Shown piece by piece: positions 1 through 5,289 of a stretch of 5,466 nucleotides of DNA. The notes beneath the pieces were generated by a model. It saw nothing but the letters and a program-made list of their open reading frames with translations. It was not told the origin of the DNA and searched no databases. The stretch comes from CAZNLS01 sp964573895 (GTDB lineage: Bacteria; Acidobacteriota; Aminicenantia; UBA2199): assembly GCA_964573895.1 (NCBI GenBank), contig CAZNLS010000145.1, positions 1 to 5,466 on the forward strand, in the 5' to 3' direction. The position numbers and the translations under genes were made by a program. How positions within the stretch are numbered: the stretch's first letter is position 1; each line of letters opens with the position of its first letter.

Positions 1-537
1 GATTTTATTCCATGAATCAGCTATCAGCGGACAATTGAAGGTTTTTGATACATCCGCCTCCAGTTTTTTATTTTCTTTTTTTCCTGTTGATAACAGGATC
101 GCCCTGCAGCCGATATTTTTTGCAAATTCCATGTCGGTAATTCTGTCTCCTATTACAAATGAATTTTTCAAATCATATTTCCCGCATAAATAGGGTAAAA
201 CCATCCCAACGGCAGGTTTTCTTCGAGGTGAGTTTTCCTCCGGGAATGATCTGTCAACGAGGATTTTGTCAAATATAATTCCCTCATTGCGGAGAATTTT
301 TTGTATAAATTCATGAGGTCCGGCAAAATCATTTTCCGGAAATGATTCTGTTCCTAATCCGTCCTGATTAGTGACCATTACCAAAATGAATTCTCTCTTT
401 TTTGCAATCTTTGAAAGTGATGTTATTACTCCCGGTAAAAATTCAAGTTTTTCGAATGAATCTATCTGTTTATCCGGAAGAGGTTCTTTAATAATTGTTC
501 CGTCACGATCTATGAAAAGAATTTTTTTTCTGCTCAT
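1..537 (-). CDS. hisB: Histidinol-phosphate phosphatase (HisB N-terminal type), partial at 3' end
   Basis: HAD-family phosphatase that removes phosphate from L-histidinol phosphate, the penultimate step of histidine synthesis. The first 179 codons are visible and the reading frame runs off the left edge. HAD motifs are present: DRDGT with nucleophile D10 and D12, VTNQDGLG at 55-62, a lysine in RRKP at 107, and GDRITD with D131 and D135. The stretches EPLPDKQIDSFEKLEFLPGV and TNQDGLGTESFP closely match the N-terminal half of bifunctional HisB, so the missing 3' part probably encodes imidazoleglycerol-phosphate dehydratase; that is inferred. The loop that carries zinc-binding Cys/His in E. coli HisB reads VDRSFPEENSP here (94-104) and has none of those ligands. 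The start ATG overlaps the hisDC stop as ATGA. SD AGGAG at 544-548 lies 6 nt upstream, inside the hisDC coding sequence, which suggests translational coupling. Confidence 0.93.
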   Translation of the reverse strand, partial: MSRKKILFIDRDGTIIKEPLPDKQIDSFEKLEFLPGVITSLSKIAKKREFILVMVTNQDGLGTESFPENDFAGPHEFIQKILRNEGIIFDKILVDRSFPEENSPRRKPAVGMVLPYLCGKYDLKNSFVIGDRITDMEFAKNIGCRAILLSTGKKENKKLEADVSKTFNCPLIADSWNKI

Positions 538-2915
538 TTTAATCTCCTGATTACAGGATTTTTTAAAATTTTTAAAAGTTTCCTGTTTTCGGACGGACTT
601 CCGACTGTAATTCTCAGGCAGTCGTGACATTGATGAAGCATTGATCTGTCCCTGACGATGATCCCATAGTCCCTGAGAAGGTTTAAAATTCTCTCTTTTT
701 TTATAAACTTCACAAGTAAAAAATTGGCATCTGATGGAAATATTTTTTCAACCTGCTTCATCCCTGTCAGCCGGTGAATAAGAAATTCACGTTCACTAAT
801 AATTGATGCAACAGACTCTGCTCTTTTCTGCTTATTTTTTATCAGCTCTATTGCCAGCTTCTGGGAAATATTGCCGATATTATAAGGTGCACGGACAGTG
901 TTGATTGTACTGATAATTTTTTTGTTTCCTACAAGTACACCGATCCTCAGGCCTGCTGCAGAGAAGGATTTTGAAAGGGTCCTTAGCACGAGCAATCCCG
1001 GGATTTTTTCAGTCATCCCGATGAGAGATTCATTTTTTGAAAAATCTATGTACGCTTCATCCACTACAGTGACAGCACCTGAAGATTCTGCAATTTTTAA
1101 AATTTCCTCCCGCGGGAATGAATTACCTGTCGGATTGTTCGGGGAGTTAATAAAAATAAGTTTAACTGAATTTTCACGGCTCTTTTTCAGGATATCATCG
1201 GTATCGAGTTTGAAACCGGGGAGAAGATTTACTCTCAGCACCGGGACACCGTTAAGTTCTGCAAATTTTGAATACATCCCGTAAGTAGGAGGATGAACAA
1301 TTATGTTATCTGATCCCTCTCTGCAGAATATGCGGATTAGCAGGTCGATAAGTTCATCACTCCCGTTGCCGGTGAAAATCATTTTTTCACTGATATTGAG
1401 TTCCTTTGCAAGTTCATTTCTCAGGGCTGAATGATTCGGATCCGGGTATCTTGAAACCGATGAATTACCGATAATTTCATAGGGTGATTCATTTGCATCC
1501 AGAAATATTTTTCCTGTAGGATTTTCCATCCTGGCACTCTTGTAAGGGGTTATCTCTTTGAAACGGGTCAATATAAGATCAGCCGGATCCGGAATTTTGT
1601 TGTCGTTGTACTCATTTTTTGAGAGCCGCACCTTAACAGCCTCAGCATGAAATTTCATCCCCTCTTCTTCTGCCATTTTAATTACGGTTCTTCCTATATT
1701 CTTCAATCCGGTCTTGCTGATCTTCTGGAAAGTCATACTTTTTTTAAAAGATGAGACGGATAATCCGGAGAATGATTTTGCAGCCGATCCGGTCGGCAGT
1801 GTGTGGTTTGTTCCTGAAGCATAATCACCAATTGATTCGGCTGAATAGTTTCCCAGGAAAACAGATCCTGCATTTCTTATCCGGGGTATCCAGTCTCTGC
1901 TATTTCTCATGGACAGAAGAAGATGCTCGGGAGCGAAGTTGTTTATAAAATTTTCAATCTTTTTTTTATCTTCTGTGAAAATGAGAATGCATCTTTCAAG
2001 GTTTTGTCTTATATATGAACCGGGAGCAATGTTTTTCAGGATAAAGTTAATCTTTTCATTTACTGTTTCAATTAAACCGGTATTTCTTGAAATGAGGATC
2101 GTAAAGCTTCCGGGCCCGTGTTCAAGCTGACTGAAAAAATCAGATACTATGTAATCCGGATCGGAAGTTCCGTCCGCAATAATCATAAGTTCTGAAGGTC
2201 CTGCAGGCATATCTATCGCTGTTCCAAAGCCGGCCGCCTGCAGCTTGGCTTCATTCACATAGCTGTTTCCGGGGCCGAATATCTTTTCGACCTTTTTTAC
2301 GGTTTCAGTTCCGTAAACCATTGCAGCAACGGCCTGAGCCCCGCCTATTGAGTAAATCTCATTTATTCCCAATAAATCAGCGCAGTAGAGAATCCTTGGA
2401 TCGGGAGTTCCGGATTTTGTTGGCGGTGTGAAGACGGCAATCTCATCACACCCTGCAATTTTGGCAGGGATTGCAGTCATTAGCAGTGAAGAGAATAGAG
2501 GATTGTTTCCTCCCGGGATATAGAGGCCTACTCTCTCAACAGGTATAAATCTGATGAAACATTCAACTCCCGGCATTGTATATACCGGATCATTAGGTTC
2601 AACATTGTTATATTTGTGAAATTTTCTGATATTTGAAAAGGCTGTTTGAATAGCTTTTTTAAGACTGATCGAAATGTAGTTTCCCGATCTCTTGATTTTA
2701 ATTTTCGGGATCCTGAATTCACTTATTTCAACATTGTCATATTTAAGTGATAATTTTCTCAGGGCTCTGTCGCCATTCTTCCTGACATTTTCCATAATCT
2801 GCATAACCTTCATTCTGATATCATCCTTTTTCTCGATTTTTTCCCGAAGACAAAGCCTTCTGAGAACTGCTTCGGAAGGATCATATATTTTTTTTATTGT
2901 TTCTTTTGTTTTCAT
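534..2915 (-). CDS. hisDC: Bifunctional histidinol dehydrogenase / histidinol-phosphate aminotransferase (HisD-HisC fusion)
   Basis: One 793-residue ORF joins two enzymes that are normally separate. Residues 1 to about 430 are HisD, the zinc- and NAD-dependent oxidation of L-histidinol to L-histidine. It has GPSELMIIAD (239-248), SQLEHG with zinc ligands Q263 and H266, catalytic E330/H331 in APEHLLL, D364 in GDYASGTNH and H423 in GMKFH. Residues from about 445 to 793 are HisC, the PLP-dependent fold-I aminotransferase converting imidazole acetol phosphate to histidinol phosphate. It has LDANESPY (472-479), PPTYGMY (542-548), SPNNPTG (591-597), DEAYIDF (619-625), Schiff-base lysine K649 in TLSKSF, R657, and CLRITVG with R768. 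Each half has the length of the free enzyme and all key residues, so both should be active. The linker (about 431-445) is short. The start is supported by AGGTGG 4 nt upstream. It lies 8 nt after hisG and overlaps hisB by 4 nt. Sequencing loss of two A bases at the junction could mimic a fusion. Confidence 0.93.
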   Translation of the reverse strand: MKTKETIKKIYDPSEAVLRRLCLREKIEKKDDIRMKVMQIMENVRKNGDRALRKLSLKYDNVEISEFRIPKIKIKRSGNYISISLKKAIQTAFSNIRKFHKYNNVEPNDPVYTMPGVECFIRFIPVERVGLYIPGGNNPLFSSLLMTAIPAKIAGCDEIAVFTPPTKSGTPDPRILYCADLLGINEIYSIGGAQAVAAMVYGTETVKKVEKIFGPGNSYVNEAKLQAAGFGTAIDMPAGPSELMIIADGTSDPDYIVSDFFSQLEHGPGSFTILISRNTGLIETVNEKINFILKNIAPGSYIRQNLERCILIFTEDKKKIENFINNFAPEHLLLSMRNSRDWIPRIRNAGSVFLGNYSAESIGDYASGTNHTLPTGSAAKSFSGLSVSSFKKSMTFQKISKTGLKNIGRTVIKMAEEEGMKFHAEAVKVRLSKNEYNDNKIPDPADLILTRFKEITPYKSARMENPTGKIFLDANESPYEIIGNSSVSRYPDPNHSALRNELAKELNISEKMIFTGNGSDELIDLLIRIFCREGSDNIIVHPPTYGMYSKFAELNGVPVLRVNLLPGFKLDTDDILKKSRENSVKLIFINSPNNPTGNSFPREEILKIAESSGAVTVVDEAYIDFSKNESLIGMTEKIPGLLVLRTLSKSFSAAGLRIGVLVGNKKIISTINTVRAPYNIGNISQKLAIELIKNKQKRAESVASIISEREFLIHRLTGMKQVEKIFPSDANFLLVKFIKKERILNLLRDYGIIVRDRSMLHQCHDCLRITVGSPSENRKLLKILKNPVIRRLK
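544..548 (-). promoter_or_regulatory. Shine-Dalgarno site for hisB
   Basis: AGGAG sits 6 nt before the hisB ATG and within the last codons of hisDC (AGG AGA TTA AAA TGA). With the ATGA overlap it fixes the hisB start and suggests that ribosomes ending hisDC reinitiate on hisB. Confidence 0.85.
1612..1620 (-). other. HisD/HisC junction: A6 run followed by out-of-frame ATGA
   Basis: On the coding strand the junction reads CTC TCA AAA AAT GAG in the fusion frame. The A6 run (1615-1620) is followed by TG, giving an ATGA (1612-1615) that belongs to the other two frames. TGA is in the -1 frame and would end HisD after 434 residues, the length of E. coli HisD. ATG is in the +1 frame and starts MSTTTTK, reminiscent of the E. 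coli HisC start MSTVTIT. Reading through that ATG into HisC needs one more base in the A4 run just downstream. This looks like the trace of an ordinary overlapping stop/start, or a slippage site. Confidence 0.5.
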
Positions 2916-2919
2916 CTTT

Positions 2920-2925
2920 CCACCT
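2920..2925 (-). promoter_or_regulatory. Shine-Dalgarno site for hisDC
   Basis: AGGTGG lies 4 nt before the hisDC ATG and overlaps the hisG stop codon TAG (2924-2926). It decides the hisDC start and links its translation to termination on hisG. Confidence 0.75.
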
Positions 2926-3784
2926 ACATGATCATTTTTTCAACACTCATAACTAGAATCCCCTGGGCTCCCAACTCTCTCAATTTTTCTATAATACTCC
3001 AGAATTGGCTCTCCTTGATTACAGAATGTACTGAAACCCAGCCCTTTTCCCGAAGGGGAATTACAGTGGGACTTTTCATTCCGGGAAGAAGCTTGCTTAT
3101 ATTATCCATTGATTCAGATGGTGCATTGAGAAGTATATATTTATACTCTTTTGATCTTAGGACAGCTTGAATTCTTAAAACAAACTTTGAGAGCAGCTTT
3201 TGTTTTGCGGTGGGGAGGGTTTTATTTGAGATTAATACTGCTGAAGATTTCATTATTGTAATAACCTCTTTCAATCCGTTGCTAAGAAGTGTACTCCCTG
3301 AACTTACAAGATCACAAATGGCATCTGCGAGGCCGATAGCCGGTGCGATTTCGACAGAACCTCTGAGAGAAAAAATATCCGCTGTTATCCCCTTCTGCTT
3401 AAGATATTCATTCAGGATATTCGGGTGGGACGTTGCGATTCTCATCCCTTCAAGATTTTTTGGTTCTGAAAAATCCCTGTTTTTGTCTACTGCAATAGAC
3501 AACCTGCAGTTTGAAAAACCGAGATCTGAAACGACTGACACATCTTTTTTCTGTTCCCTGACGAGATTCACACCTGCAATGCCGATATCTGCAATACCTT
3601 CAGATACATATCCCGGAATATCATCATCCCTTAAAAATAGTATTTCCATCGGAAAATTCTCGGCTTCAGCTCTTAGTTGACCGTTAGCACCCGGCAGGGT
3701 AATGCCGCATTCTCTTATCAGTTTGATCGTTTCCGAATTAAGCCGGCCTTTCTTTTGTATTGCCAGCCTTATATTTTTATTCAT
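2924..3784 (-). CDS. hisG: ATP phosphoribosyltransferase, long form (HisG-L)
   Basis: Catalyses the first, committed step of histidine synthesis: ATP plus PRPP gives phosphoribosyl-ATP. With the start used here it is 286 residues. The N-terminus IRLAIQKKGRL is typical, ADIGIAG follows near 65-71, and the PRPP-binding stretch GLADAICDLVSSGSTL lies near 151-166. The last 60 or so residues (LLPGMKSPTVIPL, then LRELGAQGILVMSVEKM) form the ACT-like regulatory domain of long HisG, so feedback inhibition by histidine without a HisZ partner is expected. Three ATGs stand in tandem (3790, 3787, 3784). AGGAG directly abuts the first, so the third, 6 nt away, is the best-spaced start; an upstream start would add one or two Met. 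It is the first enzyme gene after the His-rich leader peptide, and its start region is complementary to the leader's His codons. Confidence 0.96.
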   Translation of the reverse strand: MNKNIRLAIQKKGRLNSETIKLIRECGITLPGANGQLRAEAENFPMEILFLRDDDIPGYVSEGIADIGIAGVNLVREQKKDVSVVSDLGFSNCRLSIAVDKNRDFSEPKNLEGMRIATSHPNILNEYLKQKGITADIFSLRGSVEIAPAIGLADAICDLVSSGSTLLSNGLKEVITIMKSSAVLISNKTLPTAKQKLLSKFVLRIQAVLRSKEYKYILLNAPSESMDNISKLLPGMKSPTVIPLREKGWVSVHSVIKESQFWSIIEKLRELGAQGILVMSVEKMIM

Positions 3785-3790
3785 CATCAT

Positions 3791-3798
3791 CTCCTTTT
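3791..3798 (-). promoter_or_regulatory. Shine-Dalgarno site for hisG with triple ATG
   Basis: AAAAGGAG runs straight into ATGATGATG. Spacing from AGGAG is 0, 3 and 6 nt to the three ATGs, favouring the third (3784). The GGAG and all three ATGs are exactly the bases that can pair with the leader's histidine codons at 3889-3901. Confidence 0.85.
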
Positions 3799-3810
3799 GA
3801 ATTTTTTGTG

Positions 3811-3830
3811 CCGGGCAGAAACTAACCCGG
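3811..3830 (-). promoter_or_regulatory. CCGGG/CCCGG hairpin with an alternative partner upstream
   Basis: A 5-bp GC stem with a 10-nt loop lies 12 nt before the hisG SD region. Its 5' arm overlaps GGGTT (3824-3828), which can instead pair with AACCC (3840-3844), so two mutually exclusive stems are possible. CACAAAAAATTC follows in the hisG direction, so it lacks the U-run of an intrinsic terminator. Confidence 0.45.
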
Positions 3831-3864
3831 AATTAATAGGGGTTTTTTGGATTTAAGGATTTTT

Positions 3865-3886
3865 CGTATACTCAGATGAGCATACG
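3865..3886 (-). promoter_or_regulatory. Hairpin at the end of the leader ORF
   Basis: In RNA sense CGTATGCTC / GAGTATACG form a 9-bp stem (one G-U) around the loop ATCT. It spans the last codons and stop of the leader peptide and lies 2 nt after the His-codon segment, where it could stack on the proposed His-codon/hisG-start duplex. AAAAATCC follows in the hisG direction, not a U-run, so it is not a terminator. Confidence 0.6.
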
Positions 3887-3958
3887 ATGGAAATGATGAT
3901 GCAGTGATGTTGCGATTTTGAACTTAAAAAAACCGTCTTTTCTGCATATTGATATCAT
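3872..3958 (-). CDS. Histidine leader peptide (28 codons, HHHFH near the C-terminus)
   Basis: A short ORF starts at ATG 3958 and ends with TGA at 3872-3874, between the his promoter and hisG. It encodes a 28-residue peptide that begins MISICRKDG, continues KIATSLHHHFHRM and ends LI. Four of five consecutive residues (20-24) are histidine, written CAT CAT CAT TTC CAT. In a transcript leading into hisG this is the hallmark of his-operon attenuation, as with E. coli hisL. The role would be regulatory: ribosomes stall on the His codons when charged tRNA-His is scarce. No SD precedes the ATG, and the predicted transcription start is only about 2 nt upstream. A second ATG at 3947 (MQKRRFF, then stop) would join the His-rich frame if the following T7 run were T6. 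The exact start is therefore uncertain; the His-rich part is not. Confidence 0.8.
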   Translation of the reverse strand: MISICRKDGFFKFKIATSLHHHFHRMLI

Positions 3959-3966
3959 AATCGCCG

Positions 3967-3995
3967 ATTTTAAAATAAAATTTCATTAATGTCAA
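3967..3995 (-). promoter_or_regulatory. Promoter of the his operon (sigma70-like)
   Basis: TTGACA (-35, 3990-3995) and TAAAAT (-10, 3967-3972) are separated by exactly 17 nt. The predicted transcription start is around 3960, just before the leader ATG at 3958. The -35 is embedded in two ATTAAT copies (3985-3990 and 3995-4000) that could be an operator, though in such AT-rich DNA this is weak evidence. The match is to the general sigma70 consensus, not the Bacteroidia TAnnTTTG type. Confidence 0.75.
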
Positions 3996-4073
3996 TTAAT
4001 TTTTCAGATTAGCTTTGTTAACATTCAGCGGCCTAAGATTTAAAAAAATTAAAATCTTTACCAAGCAGTCAAA

Positions 4074-4108
4074 TATACAAATTTTAAGTTGTACTTGAAA
4101 TTTGTATA
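4074..4108. repeat. 35-bp near-perfect palindrome upstream of the ATPase gene
   Basis: Arms TATACAAATTTTAAGT (4074-4089) and ACTTGAAATTTGTATA (4093-4108) are reverse complements except for one base, around a 3-nt centre TGT. It covers the proposed -35 of the ATPase promoter and ends 20 nt before the ATG. Operator for a dimeric regulator, possible autoregulation, or an mRNA hairpin from an upstream transcript are all open. It is too AT-rich and lacks a following T-run for a terminator. Confidence 0.7.
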
Positions 4109-4122
4109 AAATTATATATAAT
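4095..4122 (+). promoter_or_regulatory. Candidate promoter of the ATPase gene
   Basis: TTGAAA (4095-4100) and TATAAT (4117-4122) have 16-nt spacing. The predicted transcription start falls at about 4129, the A of the ATG, which suggests a leaderless mRNA and agrees with the absence of an SD. The surrounding DNA is almost pure A/T, so other -10-like hexamers exist nearby. Confidence 0.5.
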
Positions 4123-4128
4123 ATATAC

Positions 4129-5289
4129 ATGCAAATAAAACGCGCGGTAAGTCATGAATTGCAGTCAATTGCAAAAGATTATCCTGTAATTACAATAACC
4201 GGCCCAAGGCAGGCAGGCAAAACTACTCTTGCCAGAATGGAGTTTCCCGACTATTCTTATTGTAATCTTGAAAATCCTGAGATTCGTGAATTGGCCATAA
4301 ACGATCCTAATGCTTTTTTTGAAGAATTCAGTTCCCCGGTAATAATTGATGAAATTCAAAGAGTCCCCCAACTTCTATCCTATATTCAAACAATAGTGGA
4401 TGAAAGTGAAGAAAAAGGTATGTATATTTTAACAGGCAGTCACCAATTTAACCTCAATCAGGCGATTACTCAATCTCTTGCAGGAAGAACGGCACTATTA
4501 AATTTATTGCCTTTTTCTATAAGAGAATTGACGGATAGCGGGATTAAACCGGATAGGGATGAGTTGATCTATAAAGGTTTTCTACCAAGGATCTATAAAG
4601 ATGATTTAAATCCGACCAAAACTTATCGGAATTATTTTCAGACTTATGTGGAAAGAGATCTTCGCCAAATGGTAAATATTCGTAATATCACTCAATTTGA
4701 AGTATTTTTAAAATTATTGGCCGGGAGAGTGGGGCAATTACTAAATCTTAACAGCCTGTCAAATGATATAGGAGTATCAAGTAACACTTTGAAGGAATGG
4801 ATGTCAATTCTTGAGGCATCATTTCTGATTTTTAAGTTACCGCCCTACTTTGAAAACTTTGGTAAAAGGGTTGTAAAATCTCCTAAGATATATTTTACTG
4901 ATGTTGGACTTGCGACCTATCTGCTTGGAATTGAAGAGTTAAACCAGGTCTCAAGGGATCCGTTAATCGGAAATTTATTCGAAAATATGATTGTTATAGA
5001 GGCAGTTAAATCAAGGTACAATCAGGGACTGGATCCTAACTTGTTTTTTTATAGGGATAATAATCGTAATGAAATTGACATGATTTATAAAAAATCTAAA
5101 AAGCTTATTCCAATAGAGATCAAGTATGCAAAAACTATACATAGCGATTTTTTCAAGAGCCTGAAAAAATTTAATAAAATAACGGCAAAGGCAAGTCGGG
5201 GATATTTGATTTATTCGGGGAATCGTTTTTTCAAAACTGAAAATATTGAGATCAAACACTTTTCTAAATGTTATGAAATATTTGATTAA
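4129..5289 (+). CDS. AAA-type ATPase with DUF4143-like C-terminal region
   Basis: A 386-residue cytoplasmic P-loop ATPase of the widespread ATP-binding/DUF4143 group, whose cellular role is not established. Walker A GPRQAGKTT is at 25-33, Walker B VIIDEIQ at 71-77 (D74, E75), a sensor-like LTGSH at 101-105, and LLPFSIREL follows at 126-134 as in this family. A helix-turn-helix-like stretch (about 205-230) and the DUF4143 part (about 170-330) come next. Near the C-terminus NEIDMIY (D317) and IPIEIKYA (E330, K332) resemble a PD-(D/E)xK nuclease motif; activity is unproven. Length is normal and nothing is truncated. The ATG at 4129 fits the family N-terminus; an upstream in-frame TTG at 4102 lies inside the promoter/palindrome and is unlikely. 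It is divergent from the his operon and visibly more AT-rich, so a functional link to histidine synthesis is not suggested. Horizontal gain is possible. Confidence 0.9.
   Translation: MQIKRAVSHELQSIAKDYPVITITGPRQAGKTTLARMEFPDYSYCNLENPEIRELAINDPNAFFEEFSSPVIIDEIQRVPQLLSYIQTIVDESEEKGMYILTGSHQFNLNQAITQSLAGRTALLNLLPFSIRELTDSGIKPDRDELIYKGFLPRIYKDDLNPTKTYRNYFQTYVERDLRQMVNIRNITQFEVFLKLLAGRVGQLLNLNSLSNDIGVSSNTLKEWMSILEASFLIFKLPPYFENFGKRVVKSPKIYFTDVGLATYLLGIEELNQVSRDPLIGNLFENMIVIEAVKSRYNQGLDPNLFFYRDNNRNEIDMIYKKSKKLIPIEIKYAKTIHSDFFKSLKKFNKITAKASRGYLIYSGNRFFKTENIEIKHFSKCYEIFD

Larger units (their letters stand above)
3782..3960 (-). promoter_or_regulatory. Candidate histidine attenuator region (leader mRNA of hisG)
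   Basis: This is the leader RNA from the predicted start to the hisG ATGs. In RNA order it holds: GGTTTTTTTAAG inside the leader ORF (3923-3934); the His codons CATCATCATTTCC (3889-3901); a 9-bp hairpin (3865-3886); a segment complementary to the first element (3841-3857); a CCGGG/CCCGG hairpin (3811-3830); and the hisG SD plus triple ATG (3782-3794). His codons and hisG start can form 13 continuous pairs, one G-U. No hairpin here is followed by a U-run, so control at translation rather than by an intrinsic terminator is the better reading. The mechanism is inferred from complementarity only. Confidence 0.6.

Noticed and set aside
898..1284. 128-codon plus-strand open frame opposite hisDC
   Set aside because: It lies wholly opposite the HisC domain, which has clear family motifs; no SD or recognizable protein. 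Antisense shadow, as are the plus-strand frames at 1751-2130 and 2692-2931.
3210..3680. 156-codon plus-strand open frame opposite hisG
   Set aside because: It is opposite well-conserved HisG sequence and has no family features; a shadow of the coding strand. The same holds for 2928-3170.
3811..3830. GC-rich hairpin as an intrinsic terminator
   Set aside because: In the hisG direction it is followed by CACAAAAAATTC, and on the plus strand the T-run lies before rather than after the stem. Neither orientation has the required U-tract.
4035..4058. AAGATTT ... AAATCTT inverted repeat in the intergenic region
   Set aside because: Seven A/T-rich pairs with a 10-nt loop are weak and expected by chance in such DNA; no U-run and no gene end nearby.
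4102..4128. TTG start adding nine residues to the ATPase
   Set aside because: It lies within the palindrome and promoter, has no SD, and the extra residues do not look like the family N-terminus; ATG at 4129 fits better.
4165..4371. Minus-strand open frame opposite the ATPase (also 5011-5259)
   Set aside because: Both are antisense to conserved ATPase segments (Walker A/B and the C-terminal D...ExK region) and have no supporting signals.
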